Assembly (NCBI GenBank): GCA_024276595.1 | Contig: JAJRWW010000132.1 | Coordinates: forward strand, 1-8,941 | Source of the DNA: Myxococcota bacterium | Lineage (GTDB): Bacteria > Myxococcota_A > Polyangia > HGW-17 > JAJRWW01 | DNA length: 8,941 bases | Reading direction: 5' to 3' | Part shown: positions 6,038-8,941 of the stretch, in pieces | Position numbering within the stretch: the first letter of the stretch is position 1 | Layout: each line of letters starts with the position of its first letter | Position numbers and translations under genes: made by a program | The notes under the pieces: generated by a model | Databases searched by the model: none | Told to the model about the DNA's origin: nothing | Seen by the model: the letters and a program-made list of their open reading frames with translations, nothing else

Positions 6038-7981
6038 TCACTCCTCCGCAGCCCGGTCCAGGTCCAGGATCTGGGTTTCTCCCACGTAGGACTTGGTCTC
6101 GTATCGAGTGATCTTCCCGATCTTCCGCACTATCTCGGCCATGCGCTCAGCCTCGTTCATTATCACTCCCATGGAGCTGGCAAAGGGGCTGTCGGGGCCC
6201 ATCTTCTTGATGAGCAGCTCCGCATACCCCATCACAGAGGTGAGGGGCTGGTTCAGCTCGTGGGCGGTGGTTCCGGCCAGCTCCGCGATGAGCGCCTGCT
6301 TCTCCGTGACCTCCAGGCGCTCCTGGGTCAACGCCAGGCGCTCCTGGATCTGGAGCTGCTCCCGCAGGTCGGTGATGATGGCCACGAGGGCAACCTCCCT
6401 CATGTCGTCTGAGATGATGGACGCGGTCATGCTCACTGGCACATGCCTCCCCCCGGCGTCACGCACGTGCTTGTGGGACTGCTCCAGCCTCCCCTCGCCC
6501 CCGAAATGCGGGCTGTGGAGCTGGCGCAGCAGGTCCTCGTACTCCTCTGCCGGAAAGAGCTCGTCCAGGCTGACCTTGCCCACGGTCTCCTCGGCGGCGC
6601 GACCGAAGAGGTTCTCGGCGCCCTGGTTGAACAGGATGATGGTGCCGTCCATGGAGTCGGCCGCGACGATGGCGTCCACCGCCGAGGCGATGAGTCGCTC
6701 CAGAAACTCCTTGGTGTTGATCAGCTCGTCCTCGATCACTCGGGCCTCGGTGACGTCCCGGAAGGTGAAGACCGTGGCGGTCTTGTCCAGCTTGAGGGAG
6801 GAGGTGGAGACGGCCACCGTGATGTGGTCCTCGGAGGTGGTCAGGATCTGCAGGTCGAAGTTGCGCAGATCCACGTCATCGGACACGCTCTGCAACACCT
6901 CCACCAGCCCCTCACGGTGGTGCTCGGCGACTATCTCCGCCAGCGGGCGCCCCACCAGGTACTTCGACGCATAGCCGGTCATCATGGCACCAGCCTGGTT
7001 GATGTACAGCACCTTGCCTTCGGAGTCCAGCACGAGCACTCCGTCCGGCGAGCTTTCGAAAAACTCCTTGTAGCGACGCAAGGAGCGGGCGCCGAGCTCC
7101 GCAGAGACCTTCTGCAGGCTGACCTTGGATGTCTGCTCTCTGATTCGCTGCATGAGCGGGCTGCCCGCGAGGGCCGACCCCAGGATCTGGGCGAGCAGCT
7201 CCCCGGCCCGCCGGAGCGGGGTCGGGAGGTGGTGGTCTGGCTCCTGCGAGAAAAGCAGCGCGCCCACGGGTTGACTGGCCACCATGACCGGAAAGGAGAG
7301 GCAGCTCTCCGAGCAATCTCTGGGCTCCCGCTCCAGGGCCATGGCCAGCAGACCTATCTCCACGTCCGTGACCTGGCCGCCCTCGATACACATGGCGAGC
7401 GAAAGAGCGGCCCTCTCCTCCATGGGCACCAGGAGCCCATCCCCCTGCTCGGTGCTCGCCACGACGAAGGCCTCGCGCTCATTTCGGCCCAGCACCATCA
7501 GGGCGGCGCCAGGAGATCGCAGCAGCTCGGCGGCTCGCACCACGTAGGGCCCGACGCTGCGGTCGAGCTCGGACCGGTTGGCGACGAGCCGTCCCGCCTG
7601 GATCACCCCGGACAGCAGATCCGCCGCCTCTGCACGGGCTCGCCGGCTCCGTCCCTCTGCCAGCCAGCCGGCCAGGGCCGCTCCCAGGGTGTCACCTTGC
7701 AGGGGCCAGCCCCAGAAGTCGTCCAGCCCATCCTCCGGGGAGTCGCCAAAGCCGAGGAGGGGCACCTCGGACAGGCGCGGGTGAGAGCGGATCTGCTCCA
7801 CCATCCAGCCGGCGCGTGGGCAGGAGGGTAGCAGGATGACCCCGCAGCCCTCCACACGCTGCAGGTGCGCCAGGTCCTTGACCAGCTCCAGAGGGAAGCC
7901 CAGGGACTCGATCACCTCTGCAGCCTGCTGAACATGGGCGGCGCCCATGTCCAGGATCGCGACTATCTCAGGCTGGTGCAT
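6038..7981 (-). CDS. Degenerate receiver-GAF-PAS-PAS-HisKA sensor protein without ATPase domain
   Basis: A 647-residue cytoplasmic signalling protein with no transmembrane segment. Residues 1-110 look like a receiver fold, but the phosphorylatable Asp is missing (VILLPSCP at 48-55) and the usual Lys-Pro is Trp-Pro (WGWPL, 90-94). A GAF-like domain covers about 120-275, PAS domains about 302-410 (SPDGVLVLDSEGKVLYIN) and 424-540 (AVDAIVAADSMDGTIILFN), then a coiled linker at 541-565. HisKA spans about 560-625 with the H-box AHELNQPLTSVMGYAELL, His574 being the phospho-acceptor. The protein stops about 22 residues after this helix pair (YVGETQILDLDRAAEE): there is no HATPase domain with N, G1 or G2 boxes, and none in any frame of the following 600 bases. 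It must be phosphorylated in trans, act as a phosphotransfer or dimer scaffold, or signal without phosphorylation. The start at 7981 has only a partial ribosome site. It lies 55 bp after larC, with a weak extended -10 (TGCTATCTT, 8004-8012) in the gap. Confidence 0.9.
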   Translation of the reverse strand: MHQPEIVAILDMGAAHVQQAAEVIESLGFPLELVKDLAHLQRVEGCGVILLPSCPRAGWMVEQIRSHPRLSEVPLLGFGDSPEDGLDDFWGWPLQGDTLGAALAGWLAEGRSRRARAEAADLLSGVIQAGRLVANRSELDRSVGPYVVRAAELLRSPGAALMVLGRNEREAFVVASTEQGDGLLVPMEERAALSLAMCIEGGQVTDVEIGLLAMALEREPRDCSESCLSFPVMVASQPVGALLFSQEPDHHLPTPLRRAGELLAQILGSALAGSPLMQRIREQTSKVSLQKVSAELGARSLRRYKEFFESSPDGVLVLDSEGKVLYINQAGAMMTGYASKYLVGRPLAEIVAEHHREGLVEVLQSVSDDVDLRNFDLQILTTSEDHITVAVSTSSLKLDKTATVFTFRDVTEARVIEDELINTKEFLERLIASAVDAIVAADSMDGTIILFNQGAENLFGRAAEETVGKVSLDELFPAEEYEDLLRQLHSPHFGGEGRLEQSHKHVRDAGGRHVPVSMTASIISDDMREVALVAIITDLREQLQIQERLALTQERLEVTEKQALIAELAGTTAHELNQPLTSVMGYAELLIKKMGPDSPFASSMGVIMNEAERMAEIVRKIGKITRYETKSYVGETQILDLDRAAEE

Positions 7982-8003
7982 GGCCTCACTCTCACTGTAT
8001 CCG

Positions 8004-8012
8004 AAGATAGCA
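8004..8012 (-). promoter_or_regulatory. Possible extended -10 in front of the sensor gene
   Basis: The minus strand reads TGCTATCTT in the 55-bp gap between the larC stop and the sensor ATG. TATCTT matches TATAAT at 4 of 6 positions and carries the TG extension, but no -35 is found at 16-18 bp. A transcript from here would have a leader of only about 15-20 bases. Read-through from larC is an equally good explanation. Confidence 0.22.
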
Positions 8013-8036
8013 TGGTTTCACCTGGGACAGCGCGGC

Positions 8037-8941
8037 TCAGTGCCGGTCGTCCAGGTCTCCCTCCACCATCCGGTCCGAGCAGGCCGCGAGGGCCGCGAGG
8101 TACACCTCCTTGAGGGGAGCGCCTCGGTCCTGGGCTGCTCGGCGACAGTCCTCGAACTCCGGGGCGATGTTGGCGTGGCCCTCGCCGCCCACAGACACCT
8201 TGACTCCCACCACTCCAAAGGGCGTCTCCACCTCCATCCTGCGGCGCCTGGACTCCACTCGCTCCACCGCGTGATACCTGACGCCGATGGTGGTGGACTC
8301 GGCCAGCAGCACCTCGCAGAGGCGCCGCAGGTCCTGGCGCAGACACAGAAAGCCCAGCTTGACCCCGGCGCGCCCCTTCTTCATGTAGATGGGCTCCTGC
8401 CACACGTCCCGGGCTCCCTCCTCCAGGAGGCGCTCCGCGGCGTAGGCGCCCAGCTCGGGGCTCATGTCGTCGATGTTGGCCGCCGCCTCCACCCAGCGTC
8501 CAGGGTTACCCAGCCGATCCCCGGCGAGCACCCGCAGCACGTTGGGCCTGCCGGGGATCTCTCTGGTGCCGGCGCCGCATCCCTGGCCCAGAAGTCGCAT
8601 GGGGGGCGCGGGTCCAAACTCGTCGCATATCTGCGTGATTATTGCGGCCCCGGTGGGGGTTACCAGCTCCCCGTCGTCCTCTGAGCCTAACCGCACCGGC
8701 ACACCCACGAGCAGAGCCGTGGTGGCTGGAGCGGGCACCGGCAGCAGGCCGTGGCGGGTCTGCACCGTGCCACCTCCCAGGGGAAGGGAGGAGCAGGAGA
8801 TGGAGGCCGGCGCGAGGTGCTCCATGGCGGCGGCGACACCCACGATGTCGGCGATGGCGTCCAGCCCACCCACCTCGTGGAAATGTACCTGCTCCACCTC
8901 CACCCCGTGGACCTCTGCCTCGGCGCGGGCAAGGCGCTCGA
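8037..8941 (-). CDS. larC: LarC, nickel insertion protein for the nickel-pincer nucleotide cofactor (partial, 5' end off the right edge)
   Basis: The last 300 residues of LarC, the CTP-dependent chelatase that inserts nickel into the thiolated pyridinium mononucleotide to make the nickel-pincer cofactor of lactate racemase and related LarA-type enzymes. The N-terminal half shows VEVEQVHFHEVGGLDAIADIVG, SSLPLGGGTVQTRHGLLPVP, PAPATTALL and GELVTPTGAAI; the C-terminal half shows NIDDMSPELGAYAAERLL, a GARDVWQEPIYMKKGR stretch, ESTTIGVRYH and the APEFEDC motif, all family signatures. Full-length LarC is about 400 residues, so roughly 100 are missing beyond the edge; reading continues in frame from the first ATG-like codon (a GTG at 8903) to 8941 with family-like sequence (RAEAEVHG), so 8903 is not the start. 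In Lactobacillus plantarum the two halves are joined by programmed frameshifting; here they are one continuous frame. No larA, larB or larE is visible. Confidence 0.95.
   Translation of the reverse strand, partial: ERLARAEAEVHGVEVEQVHFHEVGGLDAIADIVGVAAAMEHLAPASISCSSLPLGGGTVQTRHGLLPVPAPATTALLVGVPVRLGSEDDGELVTPTGAAIITQICDEFGPAPPMRLLGQGCGAGTREIPGRPNVLRVLAGDRLGNPGRWVEAAANIDDMSPELGAYAAERLLEEGARDVWQEPIYMKKGRAGVKLGFLCLRQDLRRLCEVLLAESTTIGVRYHAVERVESRRRRMEVETPFGVVGVKVSVGGEGHANIAPEFEDCRRAAQDRGAPLKEVYLAALAACSDRMVEGDLDDRH

Noticed and set aside
6443..7831. A 462-codon plus-strand open frame antisense to the sensor gene
   Set aside because: Its product is rich in His, Gln, Gly and Leu without recognisable domains, as expected opposite a GC-rich coding region; the minus frame has clear PAS and HisKA domains.
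7947..8684. A 245-codon plus-strand open frame spanning the larC/sensor junction
   Set aside because: It is antisense to LarC and the sensor start, with no ribosome site or motif.
1..8941. CRISPR arrays, insertion sequences, tRNA or rRNA genes
   Set aside because: No regularly spaced repeats, transposase-like frames, or tRNA/rRNA-like sequences were recognised on either strand.

Overview
The window is GC-rich throughout (long spurious open frames occur antisense to most genes) and looks like chromosomal DNA of a large-genome, Gram-negative, probably myxobacterial or other former deltaproteobacterial species. The hints are a putative lipoprotein S41 protease with myxobacteria-like Ig-type C-terminal domains, a class II HMG-CoA reductase, and a PAS/HisKA protein that lacks an ATPase domain. 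This assignment is inference; no rRNA or other taxonomic marker is present.

Layout from left to right: (1) 1-101, minus, the first 33 codons of a putatively exported protein running off the left edge; (2) 205-966, minus, an integral-membrane steroid 5-alpha-reductase family enzyme; (3) 967-1116, a divergent intergenic region with a good extended -10 promoter facing right; (4) 1117-4038, plus, a 973-residue S41 C-terminal processing protease with N-terminal lipoprotein-type signal, PDZ domain, complete Ser/Lys/Gln active site and about 370 residues of beta-rich C-terminal domains; (5) a 43-bp convergent gap; (6) 4082-5422, minus, a complete class II HMG-CoA reductase; (7) 5423-5739, a comparatively AT-rich non-coding region holding a near-consensus promoter for the reductase overlapped by a palindrome and by 7-bp direct repeats 40 bp apart; (8) 5740-6030, minus, a 96-residue protein of unknown function, apparently translationally coupled to (9) 6038-7981, minus, a degenerate receiver-GAF-PAS-PAS-HisKA protein with no HATPase domain; (10) 8037-8941, minus, the C-terminal 300 residues of the nickel-pincer cofactor protein LarC, running off the right edge.

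Functionally the genes do not form one pathway. HMG-CoA reductase supplies mevalonate for isoprenoids, and the 5-alpha-reductase-like enzyme could act on a sterol or other isoprenoid lipid, but they are separated by the protease gene and have separate promoters. LarC, the kinase-like protein and the small protein lie on the same strand with short gaps and may be partly co-transcribed. The points most worth a second look are the ATPase-less sensor with a mutated receiver plus its tightly coupled small partner, and the operator-like architecture at the HMG-CoA reductase promoter.
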